A stretch of 64,000 nucleotides of DNA, taken from positions 1-64,000 of the forward strand of contig CANTFK010000673.1 of NCBI GenBank assembly GCA_947646735.1, read 5' to 3'. Every line of letters begins with the position of its first letter. Positions within the stretch are counted from its first letter, which is position 1. Below the pieces are notes generated by a model. The model was given only the letters and a program-made list of their open reading frames with translations, ran no database searches and was not told where the DNA came from. Both the position numbers and the translations under genes were made by a program. This document shows, piece after piece, positions 1-10,225 of the stretch. The DNA comes from Peronospora farinosa. Lineage: Eukaryota > Oomycota > Peronosporomycetes > Peronosporales > Peronosporaceae.

Positions 1-409
1 GAATCCAGCTTTTCGCCGAGGGGGCACGCTCACCCGTCTGCCATCACAGTCGACTTGGTTACCTGCTACACCGACACACATGCTTGCGCACACTGCCACA
101 TCTGGCAGATACAGCTCATCTGTGCGCCACCATCACAGTCTGCTCGCCTAGCGTGAAGTGTCGACACGATTGCGGTGACTCAACCATTGTCAGCCAATTG
201 AAACCACCGCATGCTCAAATGACGGAATGCCAAAAGGAACAAATGGCCCCACCACCCAACGACCCAAACCATCCCGACACCAAAAGAACAGACGACAAAA
301 CGACAAATGACCAAATGACCAAATGACCAAACGACTAAACGACTAAACGACAAAACATCAAAACAACCATAGCGTGACGCACAAGCACGCAACGCAGGTT
401 TAAAGAGAT

Positions 410-490
410 CGACAGCTGTGAGACTTGAACTCACGCGGGTTACCCCAATAGATTTCGAGTCTATCGCCTTAACCGCTCGGCCAAGCTGTC
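410..490 (-). tRNA. tRNA-Ser(CGA), copy 1
   Basis: On the minus strand a full cloverleaf can be drawn. The acceptor stem is GACAGCT/AGCTGTC with discriminator G. The anticodon stem ATAGA/TCTAT encloses the loop CTCGAAA, so the anticodon is CGA and reads UCG (Ser). The long variable arm has a GGGT/ACCC stem, typical of class II tRNAs. The T arm is GTGAG-TTCAAGT-CTCAC. A box (TGGCCGAGCGG) and B box (GTTCAAGTC) are present as internal Pol III promoters. There is no intron. A TTTT run on the minus strand about 46 nt downstream (plus 360-363) is the likely Pol III terminator, an unusually long trailer. Confidence 0.95.
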
Positions 491-956
491 CCAGCATTCT
501 GTCGACCACCCATGCCGCACAAAAAAATGGCACCTGCTTTCACCGCCGAATCCAGCTTTTCGCCGAGGGGGCACGCTCACCCGTCTGCCATCACAGTCGA
601 CTTGGTTACCTGCTACACCGACACACATGCTTGCGCACACTGCCACATCTGGCAGATACAGCTCATCTGTGCGCCACCATCACAGTCTGCTCGCCTAGCG
701 TGAAGTGTCGACACGATTGCGGTGACTCAACCATTGTCAGCCAATTGAAACCACCGCATGCTCAAATGACGGAATGCCAAAAGGAACAAATGGCCCCACC
801 ACCCAACGACCCAAACCATCCCGACACCAAAAGAACAGACGACAAAACGACAAATGACCAAATGACCAAATGACCAAACGACTAAACGACTAAACGACAA
901 AACATCAAAACAACCATAGCGTGACGCACAAGCACGCAACGCAGGTTTAAAGAGAT

Positions 957-1037
957 CGACAGCTGTGAGACTTGAACTCACGCGGGTTACCCCAATAGAT
1001 TTCGAGTCTATCGCCTTAACCGCTCGGCCAAGCTGTC
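957..1037 (-). tRNA. tRNA-Ser(CGA), copy 2
   Basis: Same 81-nt sequence as the copy at 410-490. Its 5' flank carries T instead of C at plus position 1039, a variant shared only with the copy at 3129-3209. Confidence 0.95.
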
Positions 1038-1503
1038 CTAGCATTCTGTCGACCACCCATGCCGCACAAAAAAATGGCACCTGCTTTCACCGCCGAATCC
1101 AGCTTTTCGCCGAGGGGGCACGCTCACCCGTCTGCCATCACAGTCGACTTGGTTACCTGCTACACCGACACACATGCTTGCGCACACTGCCACATCTGGC
1201 AGATACAGCTCATCTGTGCGCCACCATCACAGTCTGCTCGCCTAGCGTGAAGTGTCGACACGATTGCGGTGACTCAACCATTGTCAGCCAATTGAAACCA
1301 CCGCATGCTCAAATGACGGAATGCCAAAAGGAACAAATGGCCCCACCACCCAACGACCCAAACCATCCCGACACCAAAAGAACAGACGACAAAACGACAA
1401 ATGACCAAATGACCAAATGACCAAACGACTAAACGACTAAACGACAAAACATCAAAACAACCATAGCGTGACGCACAAGCACGCAACGCAGGTTTAAAGA
1501 GAT

Positions 1504-1584
1504 CGACAGCTGTGAGACTTGAACTCACGCGGGTTACCCCAATAGATTTCGAGTCTATCGCCTTAACCGCTCGGCCAAGCTGTC
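1504..1584 (-). tRNA. tRNA-Ser(CGA), copy 3
   Basis: Identical in sequence to the first copy. It lies in the last of the three 547-bp units that open the array, which share the longer TGACCAAA tract. Confidence 0.95.
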
Positions 1585-2042
1585 CCAGCATTCTGTCGAC
1601 CACCCATGCCGCACAAAAAAATGGCACCTGCTTTCACCGCCGAATCCAGCTTTTCGCCGAGGGGGCACGCTCACCCGTCTGCCATCACAGTCGACTTGGT
1701 TACCTGCTACACCGACACACATGCTTGCGCACACTGCCACATCTGGCAGATACAGCTCATCTGTGCGCCACCATCACAGTCTGCTCGCCTAGCGTGAAGT
1801 GTCGACACGATTGCGGTGACTCAACCATTGTCAGCCAATTGAAACCACCGCATGCTCAAATGACGGAATGCCAAAAGGAACAAATGGCCCCACCACCCAA
1901 CGACCCAAACCATCCCGACACCAAAAGAACAGACGACAAAACGACAAATGACCAAATGACCAAACGACTAAACGACTAAACGACAAAACATCAAAACAAC
2001 CATAGCGTGACGCACAAGCACGCAACGCAGGTTTAAAGAGAT

Positions 2043-2123
2043 CGACAGCTGTGAGACTTGAACTCACGCGGGTTACCCCAATAGATTTCGAGTCTATCGC
2101 CTTAACCGCTCGGCCAAGCTGTC
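2043..2123 (-). tRNA. tRNA-Ser(CGA), copy 4
   Basis: Identical tRNA sequence, in the first of the 539-bp units; the octamer tract on its 3' side has lost one unit. Confidence 0.95.
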
Positions 2124-2581
2124 CCAGCATTCTGTCGACCACCCATGCCGCACAAAAAAATGGCACCTGCTTTCACCGCCGAATCCAGCTTTTCGCCGAG
2201 GGGGCACGCTCACCCGTCTGCCATCACAGTCGACTTGGTTACCTGCTACACCGACACACATGCTTGCGCACACTGCCACATCTGGCAGATACAGCTCATC
2301 TGTGCGCCACCATCACAGTCTGCTCGCCTAGCGTGAAGTGTCGACACGATTGCGGTGACTCAACCATTGTCAGCCAATTGAAACCACCGCATGCTCAAAT
2401 GACGGAATGCCAAAAGGAACAAATGGCCCCACCACCCAACGACCCAAACCATCCCGACACCAAAAGAACAGACGACAAAACGACAAATGACCAAATGACC
2501 AAACGACTAAACGACTAAACGACAAAACATCAAAACAACCATAGCGTGACGCACAAGCACGCAACGCAGGTTTAAAGAGAT

Positions 2582-2662
2582 CGACAGCTGTGAGACTTGA
2601 ACTCACGCGGGTTACCCCAATAGATTTCGAGTCTATCGCCTTAACCGCTCGGCCAAGCTGTC
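2582..2662 (-). tRNA. tRNA-Ser(CGA), copy 5
   Basis: Identical tRNA sequence, in the second 539-bp unit. Acceptor, anticodon and T-arm bases are all unchanged. Confidence 0.95.
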
Positions 2663-3128
2663 CCAGCATTCTGTCGACCACCCATGCCGCACAAAAAAAT
2701 GGCACCTGCTTTCACCGCCGAATCCAGCTTTTCGCCGAGGGGGCACGCTCACCCGTCTGCCATCACAGTCGACTTGGTTACCTGCTACACCGACACACAT
2801 GCTTGCGCACACTGCCACATCTGGCAGATACAGCTCATCTGTGCGCCACCATCACAGTCTGCTCGCCTAGCGTGAAGTGTCGACACGATTGCGGTGACTC
2901 AACCATTGTCAGCCAATTGAAACCACCGCATGCTCAAATGACGGAATGCCAAAAGGAACAAATGGCCCCACCACCCAACGACCCAAACCATCCCGACACC
3001 AAAAGAACAGACGACAAAACGACAAATGACCAAATGACCAAACGACTAAACGACTAAACGACTAAACGACAAAACATCAAAACAACCATAGCGTGACGCA
3101 CAAGCACGCAACGCAGGTTTAAAGAGAT

Positions 3129-3209
3129 CGACAGCTGTGAGACTTGAACTCACGCGGGTTACCCCAATAGATTTCGAGTCTATCGCCTTAACCGCTCGGC
3201 CAAGCTGTC
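3129..3209 (-). tRNA. tRNA-Ser(CGA), copy 6
   Basis: Identical tRNA. The 5' flank carries the T variant (3211) also seen next to copy 2, and the neighbouring tract has an extra CGACTAAA, so this unit reached 547 bp by a different route from units 1-3. Confidence 0.95.
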
Positions 3210-3675
3210 CTAGCATTCTGTCGACCACCCATGCCGCACAAAAAAATGGCACCTGCTTTCACCGCCGAATCCAGCTTTTCGCCGAGGGGGCACGCTCACC
3301 CGTCTGCCATCACAGTCGACTTGGTTACCTGCTACACCGACACACATGCTTGCGCACACTGCCACATCTGGCAGATACAGCTCATCTGTGCGCCACCATC
3401 ACAGTCTGCTCGCCTAGCGTGAAGTGTCGACACGATTGCGGTGACTCAACCATTGTCAGCCAATTGAAACCACCGCATGCTCAAATGACGGAATGCCAAA
3501 AGGAACAAATGGCCCCACCACCCAACGACCCAAACCATCCCGACACCAAAAGAACAGACGACAAAACGACAAATGACCAAATGACCAAACGACTAAACGA
3601 CTAAACGACTAAACGACAAAACATCAAAACAACCATAGCGTGACGCACAAGCACGCAACGCAGGTTTAAAGAGAT

Positions 3676-3756
3676 CGACAGCTGTGAGACTTGAACTCAC
3701 GCGGGTTACCCCAATAGATTTCGAGTCTATCGCCTTAACCGCTCGGCCAAGCTGTC
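3676..3756 (-). tRNA. tRNA-Ser(CGA), copy 7
   Basis: Identical tRNA in a 547-bp unit with three CGACTAAA repeats on its 3' side. Confidence 0.95.
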
Positions 3757-4214
3757 CCAGCATTCTGTCGACCACCCATGCCGCACAAAAAAATGGCACC
3801 TGCTTTCACCGCCGAATCCAGCTTTTCGCCGAGGGGGCACGCTCACCCGTCTGCCATCACAGTCGACTTGGTTACCTGCTACACCGACACACATGCTTGC
3901 GCACACTGCCACATCTGGCAGATACAGCTCATCTGTGCGCCACCATCACAGTCTGCTCGCCTAGCGTGAAGTGTCGACACGATTGCGGTGACTCAACCAT
4001 TGTCAGCCAATTGAAACCACCGCATGCTCAAATGACGGAATGCCAAAAGGAACAAATGGCCCCACCACCCAACGACCCAAACCATCCCGACACCAAAAGA
4101 ACAGACGACAAAACGACAAATGACCAAATGACCAAACGACTAAACGACTAAACGACAAAACATCAAAACAACCATAGCGTGACGCACAAGCACGCAACGC
4201 AGGTTTAAAGAGAT

Positions 4215-4295
4215 CGACAGCTGTGAGACTTGAACTCACGCGGGTTACCCCAATAGATTTCGAGTCTATCGCCTTAACCGCTCGGCCAAGCTGTC
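4215..4295 (-). tRNA. tRNA-Ser(CGA), copy 8 (last)
   Basis: Identical tRNA, the last complete copy before the array is cut at 4729 by element B sequence. The partial ninth unit that follows has all of the spacer but no tRNA. Confidence 0.95.
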
Positions 4296-4737
4296 CCAGC
4301 ATTCTGTCGACCACCCATGCCGCACAAAAAAATGGCACCTGCTTTCACCGCCGAATCCAGCTTTTCGCCGAGGGGGCACGCTCACCCGTCTGCCATCACA
4401 GTCGACTTGGTTACCTGCTACACCGACACACATGCTTGCGCACACTGCCACATCTGGCAGATACAGCTCATCTGTGCGCCACCATCACAGTCTGCTCGCC
4501 TAGCGTGAAGTGTCGACACGATTGCGGTGACTCAACCATTGTCAGCCAATTGAAACCACCGCATGCTCAAATGACGGAATGCCAAAAGGAACAAATGGCC
4601 CCACCACCCAACGACCCAAACCATCCCGACACCAAAAGAACAGACGACAAAACGACAAATGACCAAATGACCAAACGACTAAACGACTAAACGACAAAAC
4701 ATCAAAACAACCATAGCGTGACGCACAAGGAACTCTT

Positions 4738-5541
4738 CTAAATCTGCGATCGCCGATACTCGGACTCGTTGTGTAGTGAACACACCACTTGGTTAGCTTT
4801 TGCAGCTACCATGAATGGCCGTCTCAGATCCTCGAGTCCTAGATCTAGCGGATCGCCAATATTGGATCGACTATGATGCGATCCAACTGACTCCATCTCC
4901 ACGTCTGGAATATTCATCATTTGAGGAGTGGCGTTGATCCTTGATCGATCAGCATTTTGTAAAGCTAAAATCCGTTGATCGTCTTCGTACTTCTTCATGG
5001 CTGCTTTAAAATAAGAATCCAGCTGACCTGATCCAAATGGATTCATTTCGCGAACCATAGGTACATCGGTCGATTTCGCTCCCGTTTCGATCGGCGTCGA
5101 TCTTTTGCGTATAAACGCCGCACCAGACGGTCCCAACGACATCCGTTGAATGGGAATTGATTCTCCTGAATCCGCCTCCGATTCTGCCGATGCATACTGT
5201 GATGAGCCCGTTTGATATGTCTCGGCGGCTGGCACGATTGCTTGGTACTTCCCAGTGAGAGGGGTTAACGCCTCGAACAACGATCGTCCTGCTTTAATTA
5301 CTTGATCATGTTCACAATCCAGCAATGTCTGCGCATCAAAAGTTCCAGCGGTGAATCCAGCTTCCTTGAGTAACTTCAACAAACGACGAATCGCTTCCAA
5401 TTGGTTCGGTGTTTCTACTGGAGCTGATACCGGTCCTTGTAATAATCCGATTAGCTTTGGCTTCAATATCTTGAGAACTGGATCGCTAGATAGCAAAGTC
5501 TTTAGTTCTTTCTGGTAAAAACACCGGTCCAATTCACTCAT
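4738..5541 (-). pseudogene. gag: gag fragment of element B (N-terminal 267 codons)
   Basis: The open frame encodes the N-terminal half of a Ty3/gypsy Gag of family 1. It opens MSELDRCFYQKELKTLLSSD, which matches the DQLEWCFHWKALKDLLSSDP region of the intact Gag of element E about 30 residues in. It continues through the LKPKLIG and TPNQLEAIRRL motifs and ends at the ESEYRRSQI region, just before the capsid core. The frame is cut by the junction with the tRNA array at 4730, so capsid and zinc knuckles are missing. The mirror copy at 21721-22524 differs by one Phe/Leu. No function is expected. Confidence 0.85.
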
Positions 5542-5568
5542 GTTCGTCGATATGTCGATTATCTATCC

Positions 5569-5733
5569 TTAATCAGGCGACTCCTTTTCTTGGACGCTAG
5601 AATATTCCTTTTTTGTTCCTTGACCCATACGATTTTCCAATTTCTTCGTCCGAATATCGCGATCTGATCGTAACGCCATCATCTGCAGCTGTGAATTCTT
5701 CAACTCTTTCAATTCGGGTTTTGCAGAAGTCAT
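5569..5733 (-). CDS. Short leader ORF upstream of gag in element B
   Basis: A 54-codon frame beginning MTSAKPELKELKNSQLQMM, rich in Lys and Glu, ends 27 nt before the gag frame. It is repeated exactly at 21529-21693 in the other arm. It occupies the place where element E has the start of its gag frame, so it may be a decayed Gag N-terminus rather than a separate protein. I know of no function for it. Confidence 0.35.
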   Translation of the reverse strand: MTSAKPELKELKNSQLQMMALRSDRDIRTKKLENRMGQGTKKEYSSVQEKESPD

Positions 5734-6060
5734 TTAGAAAATAATTCTCTTAGTTTTACCTGAAAGATTTCCATCTTGCGAATCGTGTTGCAACGTGATA
5801 CGCAGGGGTCCCCGAAGGGACTTGGGGAGGGGGTAGAGGTTTTTCTTCCAGATCAATCTCTTGGTCTTCCTTTTTGATTTTAAAATATCTGCGCCCCTCC
5901 CAAAACGCTTACAATATTGGGATCTTTAACTTTCATGCATCTGCGGCGACCCCTTTCCCTCTGACGATTCAATCCCAGATTCAGTCTTGATTGTGGCATC
6001 TTCTCTTAAGGACTCACGGTGAAATCCCGAGTCACCAGAAGATCCGGGCACGCGCACAAT
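5734..6060 (-). other. Element B leader between primer-binding site and gag
   Basis: Non-coding leader in minus orientation. It starts with a degenerate primer-binding site at 6041-6059 (TTGTGCGCGTGCCCGG instead of TGGTGCGCG...). It then has a block shared with the leaders of elements E, G and H, including the sequence for EEKPLPP that corresponds to the Gag N-terminus of family 2. No intact frame spans it. Confidence 0.6.
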
Positions 6061-7171
6061 CGAGGTGGAGTGGGGTTCACAAAATTTCTGATGTGACCCT
6101 GACTCTCCACTGGCGCCCGGACAACCGACTATCGGAGGGGGTAATCCGTTTCCGTGTATAGCAATTTCTTCCTCACCTTTGTGTACCCGTCGTTAGGGTG
6201 GGTAGCACTCTTCTCGGTGGATGCTAAACTTGACCGTGGTTGGGATTGGTTGGGGTTCGATCGCACGGAAATCTTCACGCGATCGAAAAGTTACTTGGGC
6301 ACTCTATGTGAGTCGCCCTGATCTCTTTTTAGATCGCCTTGTCCAAAATGTAGATACTTGATCCACTTGATACACTTGACCTTCTGACCACTTGAGCCGT
6401 CTCGCGATCTTGTGCCTTGTCCTTTACGTTATACTGCGTCCAATCGCAGGCGAAGTTTGTTTGTGAGAGGTCTTGTAATCCCTGGCCAAACAATCCAGAA
6501 ATATTACTTGTAGGTACTGGTGGCAGAAGTTCTTGATCGTCGGGGGCCAAAAATTTTCCCACCCGGAAGAGAAGTCTGCGTGCGTAGTTAGAAGTAAAAA
6601 TAACTCTAATTAAAAGTAACCAATCAAATACCCAAAACCTATGATCTTGCCTATCGGTAGCCCAGGATCTACTGCCGCGTGTCGCCTTCTTGGAAATAAA
6701 TCAGACTTGCTATGTGGTCCACTTCAAATACTGTGTCGATCCAGTTTTGTCGATCCAGTTTTGTCGATCCAGTTTTGTCGATCCGGTGTTGTCGATCCAG
6801 TTTTGTCGATCCAGTTTTGTCGATCCAGTTTTGTCGATCCGGTGTTGTCGATCCTATTTTGTCGATCCAGTTTTGTCGATCCAGTTTTTTCGATCCGGTT
6901 TCTGGATCGAGGTTGCGTATCGATCTTCAACTGGTAACGTTTTTCGATCTTCTTTCTGGATCGAGGTTTCGATCCGATCCTCCCGGATCGCGACTGTGGT
7001 GTGTGGTCCACACCCAATACCCTTTCGATCCATATTCTTCTGTGTTCTTCACACCGTTATTCCCTCTTCCAACCATCTCGCATGTCTTATTGACCAATCG
7101 GAGCGCAGGATTGTGGATCGACGACATTTCTTTGATCGATCCCTTTCAAATTATTCGATCGCTTTACCACA
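6061..7171 (-). mobile_element. LTR of element B (minus orientation), inserted in element A leader
   Basis: Read on the minus strand the LTR opens TGTGGTAAAGCG at 7171 and closes ..CCACTCCACCTCG at 6061, where the terminal ACA has mutated. It contains the LTR core block TCTTCCGGG..TTTTTGGCCCCCGACG at 6538-6570 and a GATC-rich minisatellite. On the plus side of 7171 the sequence resumes exactly inside the leader of element A, so this LTR sits in inverse orientation in A. No matching 3' LTR remains; the internal region runs left and is cut at 4730. Confidence 0.8.
6735..6905. repeat. GATCCAGTTTTGTC minisatellite in LTR
   Basis: About twelve tandem copies of a 14-bp unit, with variants GATCCGGTGTTGTC and GATCCTATTTTGTC. 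Frames across it give reading in all phases (FVDPVLSIQ and the like) and are not genes. The mirror LTR has a related but different array at 20256-20530. Confidence 0.9.
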
Positions 7172-7186
7172 CTTTCGAGGACCCCT

Positions 7187-7214
7187 GCGGATCACGTTGC
7201 ATAACGCGATCCGC
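7187..7214. repeat. Imperfect leader palindrome of element A
   Basis: The arms GCGGATCACGTTGC and ATAACGCGATCCGC form an imperfect palindrome just upstream of gag. The equivalent position in element E (38385-38414) is a perfect 30-bp palindrome, so this looks like a decayed functional leader structure. Confidence 0.7.
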
Positions 7215-7285
7215 TGGATAAAAATCCTACGGTCATAACCGAGGGAAATTTATCTAAAACCACTCTGAATTCGAAGCCATCTCGA

Positions 7286-9201
7286 GTGAAGATGAAGGCG
7301 CCTGAATCGGATCAGGATGAGACCGACATGAAGCCAGCGCAGGAGGATGATAAGACGGAAGGGTGGAAACTGGATCAGTTGGAATGGTGTTTTCATTGGA
7401 AGGAGCTGAAGGATTTGTTGTCAAGCGATCCCGTTCCAAAGATTTTGAAACCGAAGTTGATTGGATCGCTACGAGGACCAATTTCAGCTCCCATTTCGAC
7501 ACCGAACCAGTTGGAAGCGATCCGTCGGCTTATGGAGTTGCTCCAGAACGCTGGATTCACCGCTGGAACTTTTGACGCGCAGGTGCTGTTGGAGTGCGAC
7601 CATGATCGCGTGATCCAGGCAGGGCGATCTCTTTTTTCGAAGCTAGTTCCGCTAACTGGAGAGTGCGATCCAATAGATCAAGCGATCCAACCGATCGTGG
7701 ATATTCCAAAAGGTTATCATACTGGATCGTCACAATATATGTCAGCGAAATCTGAAGGGGAGTCGGATATCTCGATCAACACTCAGCGAATGTCACTGGG
7801 ACCGGCTGATGGAGCACACATTCGTGAACGACTTGTACCGATTAAGGCCGAAGTGCAGTCGCCAACGACATCCGCAGCTGAAGATACGAATGTGACTGGA
7901 TCAGGGCAGCTGCAGTCCTACTATGAAGCTGCTATGAGGAAGTATGAAAGAACCAAGCTCGCATGATCGCTAGTCGATCCGCGATCCCCACAAACACCCC
8001 AAAAGTTTGCATTTCGGATGTGGATATGGAATCGGCCGGATCGCGTCAATCGCGATCCAATCATTACGATCCAGAGGATTTGGGGTTGGAGGATCTACGA
8101 CGGCCACAAGTCGCAAGTGCAGGCACTGTACCTAATGGTGGACTTGTCACGCAGCGAATTCGAATGTCTGCGATCGCAGATCTAAAAGAATTCACAGGAC
8201 GGGACAAGGATGAAGATCGAGCGAGAAGTTGGGTCAACAAGGCCAAGTCGGCGTTCTTACGCGACCAAGCCCCGGATGATGAAAAATGTCTAGTATTTGG
8301 TGATTTACTTACGGGGCCGGCACGAAATTGGTATAGCCAGTTAAGTCGATCCACCCGGAATTCATGGAAGTCGTTGCTGGAAACCTTCATGATCCAATAT
8401 TGTGGATATGGTATGTCGGTCGGGAGACAATACTACCATGCGAAGAAGCGATCTGATGAAACTCCATTGGAATATTTGTATCGGCTGAATGTGGCCGCGA
8501 TCCGAGCAAAAATCCCCATTCGGGAAGGATCGCCCTCAATTCGCCGAGAACATGTGGAACATTTCATTGGTACACTGGATGATCGCGATCTGGCTAAGCA
8601 ATTGACGTTGTTACGCCTTAGAGACGCCGATGATATGGAAGAAACTCTGCGAACATGTCAACGCATGGAAGGGAGACAGTATCCGAGTGCAATGGGGTCA
8701 AACAAATTTCGTCAGCGATCTGCGTCGGCCTCCACTCCGACACCCTCGAAACCAACTCGTGCCGTGAGAGCAATTCGCCTGGAAGGCAGTAGCAGTGAGT
8801 CAGACTCGGGTATTAGTGGATCAGACGCCGAAATAGATCGACGCAACTTATGTGTGGCCACAGTACCAGATCGCGTGAAGAAATATAGTGATCAACGCGC
8901 GGGATCAGACTATTTGGATCAAGATCGCGGTCCAGATCGCGTGGTGAATCAGAAGGCTTGTACTCATTGTGGGTCGAAGAAACACGATGATCGTGGATGC
9001 TGGAAGAGACTAACGTGTCAGAAGTGTGGTCGTAAGGGACGTCCGTCGGACAAGTGTTTTTACACCTGTGCTGCCTGCGGAGATATCCATGAGCATGGAA
9101 AATGTGGAATGGAAGAATTCTACAACATGATACGCAAGTGGTATGTCCCAACCAAGCATGCTGGAATGCTTCCGCCGAAGGCTGAAGAAATGTTAAACTA
9201 G
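7286..9201 (+). pseudogene. gag: gag of element A (one frameshift)
   Basis: This encodes the structural Gag polyprotein of a family-1 element. The first frame (7286-7966, with ATG at 7292) covers the N-terminal region; the second (7963-9201) covers the capsid and nucleocapsid. Comparison with element E shows a single-base deletion near 7950, where KYEQDQAR became KYERTKLA and a stop. Downstream are the Retrotrans_gag-like core (DLKEFTGRDKDEDRARSWV, QYYHAKKRSDETPLEYLYRL) and zinc knuckles CTHCGSKKHDDRGC and CQKCGRKGRPSDKC (C-x2-C-x4-H-x4-C), followed by a third Cys/His group. The end is MLN-stop at the frameshift site. The frame is rich in GATC words. Confidence 0.9.
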
Positions 9202-9243
9202 GACGCTCGCCAGGTTGGAATCTGGTACGAGCCGAGCGTTCTA
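9192..9243 (+). promoter_or_regulatory. gag-pol -1 frameshift site, element A
   Basis: Heptamer G-TTA-AAC (9192-9198) in gag phase, then the gag stop TAG (9199-9201), then a 45-nt hairpin. The outer stem TAGGACGCTCG pairs with CGAGCGTTCTA (11 bp, one G-U), with an inner CCAG/CTGG stem. The pol frame is open in the -1 phase across this point. Confidence 0.75.
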
Positions 9244-9520
9244 GGCTCTGCATTTATGCATTTGTGAAAAGAAGATCGACAGATCAGGGTGTTAACACTC
9301 AGATCGACCCGAATAATACATGTGAGGATTCAAATCATTTCTGCGTTCAGTATCATGCGTCGTAAGAGTTGATGAATATGCCCGATCGCCTGCGAAAATG
9401 GAGCTCGACTTAGCACCAGGTGAATCACGGGGGTATTGGAAATATCATACCCCAGGAAAATGGTTCAAGCAAGCCAAGGCAACGGGCAAGATCAACAATG
9501 AAAAGGCGACTATGTTGCAT
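9202..9520 (+). pseudogene. pol: Start of pol of element A (pre-protease and protease N-terminus)
   Basis: In the -1 phase the frame follows the E pol (GRSPGWNLVRAERSRLCIYA, then the Asp-rich segment) but is broken by a frameshift near 9360. The MELDLAPGESRGYWKYH block is still clear at 9396-9450. The coding sequence stops at NEKATML, just before the protease active site, where copia sequence begins. The protease motif itself is missing from this copy. Confidence 0.8.
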
Positions 9521-9913
9521 TAAGGCTGGGCATATTTTGGTAAAGAAAATGTCCGGAACAAAGAATCCTGCTGATATGGTCACAAAGGCTCTACCGAAGC
9601 GCAGCCTAGCGAAGTATCGAGCCGACATTGGCATGAGGATTTCACAAGAGCAAAGATGTTCCGACACAAGCGTCGGAGGGGGCGTGTTGTGATATGTTCC
9701 TCCCAAGTGAAAGTCGTTGGAACATTTCACGTCCGTTTACACATTTCACGTCCGTTTACCGATTCCGATGGTGAAACGTGGAAACAATGGAGAAGGGAAA
9801 CGGCGGAGATCAGAATGGGACGAGTCAACAACTGGACGAGGCGACAAACGTTGGTGACAAGGTGGCGGCTCGCAGGTTAGCTGCAGCCGCGTACATGAAA
9901 GCTCGAAAGCTCA

Positions 9914-9974
9914 GTCAGAAAAGTGCAAAGTGCAAGGCAAGTCGTCAGTAGCCAGAAAGAGCTAAGCGAAGTAA
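9914..9974 (+). repeat. 61-bp direct repeat, first copy
   Basis: The block opening GTCAGAAAAGTGCAAAG recurs at 10164-10224 with only a few differences. The second copy ends exactly at the junction with family-1 pol. Confidence 0.85.
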
Positions 9975-10163
9975 TATATATCTTTGAGTGTCAAGAGATA
10001 TATCTATATATCTAGCATAGCTGGACGCTAGAGAAACTGCAATAAAGCGAGATTGCAACAGGGTTATGAGCCCAAGCCTGAGCAAGGCTTAAGCATAACC
10101 AAGAAACGGCGACGCATTTACAGGCTAAGGCTGTAAGTGTTTGAGTGCGAAGAGACTCCGTTT

Positions 10164-10224
10164 GTCAGAAAAGTGCATAGTGCAAGGCAAGTCGTCAGTA
10201 GCCAGAAAGAGCTAAACGAAGTAA
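10164..10224 (+). repeat. 61-bp direct repeat, second copy
   Basis: Near-identical to 9914-9974. Its end coincides with the copia/pol junction, which suggests a duplication made during insertion or repair. Confidence 0.85.
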
Positions 10225-10225
10225 C

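Larger units (their letters stand above)
1..4729. repeat. Tandem array of 539/547-bp units, each with one tRNA-Ser gene
   Basis: Eight full units start at 1, 548, 1095, 1642, 2181, 2720, 3267 and 3814, and a partial ninth runs from 4353 to 4729. Units are nearly identical. Lengths are 547, 547, 547, 539, 539, 547, 547 and 539. The 8-bp difference comes from copy number in a short octamer tract (TGACCAAA / CGACTAAA types) downstream of each tRNA. The only other difference I saw is a C/T variant two bases beyond the tRNA 5' end in the second and sixth copies. Long open frames of 111-155 codons cross each unit on both strands, but they are identical by repetition, run through the tRNA and look like chance frames. 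The array enters from outside the window and stops at 4729/4730, just short of where a ninth tRNA would lie. Confidence 0.95.
4730..7171 (-). repeat. Left arm of a large inverted repeat (element B: LTR, leader, gag)
   Basis: This block is the reverse complement of 19948-22532 (coordinates sum to 27262 over the gag and leader). From 4730 to about 6610 the arms are almost identical; in the compared gag frame only one residue differs. From about 6610 to 7171 they diverge by roughly a tenth and carry different minisatellite versions. Both arms share an abnormal LTR end (..CCACCTCG instead of ..CCACCACA) and the same altered first bases of the primer-binding site, so they descend from one mutated copy. 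The outer edge abuts the tRNA array; the inner edge lies in the leader of element A. Confidence 0.85.
9521..10225 (+). mobile_element. Ty1/copia remnant: pol C-terminus and LTR-like tail
   Basis: About 9521-9690 encodes AGHILVKKMSGTKNPADMVT and a following KALP, the C-terminal signature of copia RNase H, ending in a frame that runs to 9692. A purine tract (CGGAGGGGGCG) lies next to TGTTGTGATATG at about 9685, which looks like a polypurine tract and LTR start. The remainder to 10225 is non-coding and ends where family-1 pol resumes. It contains two direct copies of a 61-bp block. The insertion replaced the protease active site of element A. No 5' part of the copia element is present. Confidence 0.75.

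Noticed and set aside
410..490. tRNA-Ser(CGA) as the primer of the elements in this window
   Set aside because: Its 3' end (AGCTGTCG-CCA) does not match the primer-binding site TGGTGCGCGTGCCCGG of families 1 and 2 or TGGTAGCACTTCG of C.
84..4690. Many 111-155-codon frames on both strands of the tRNA array
   Set aside because: They are copies of the same chance frame in a repeated unit, run through the tRNA gene, and end in the octamer tract with no recognisable protein motif.
6641..7238. Plus- and minus-strand frames with SIQFCRSSFVDP repeats
   Set aside because: They arise from the 14-bp minisatellite of the LTR, which is open in all phases.
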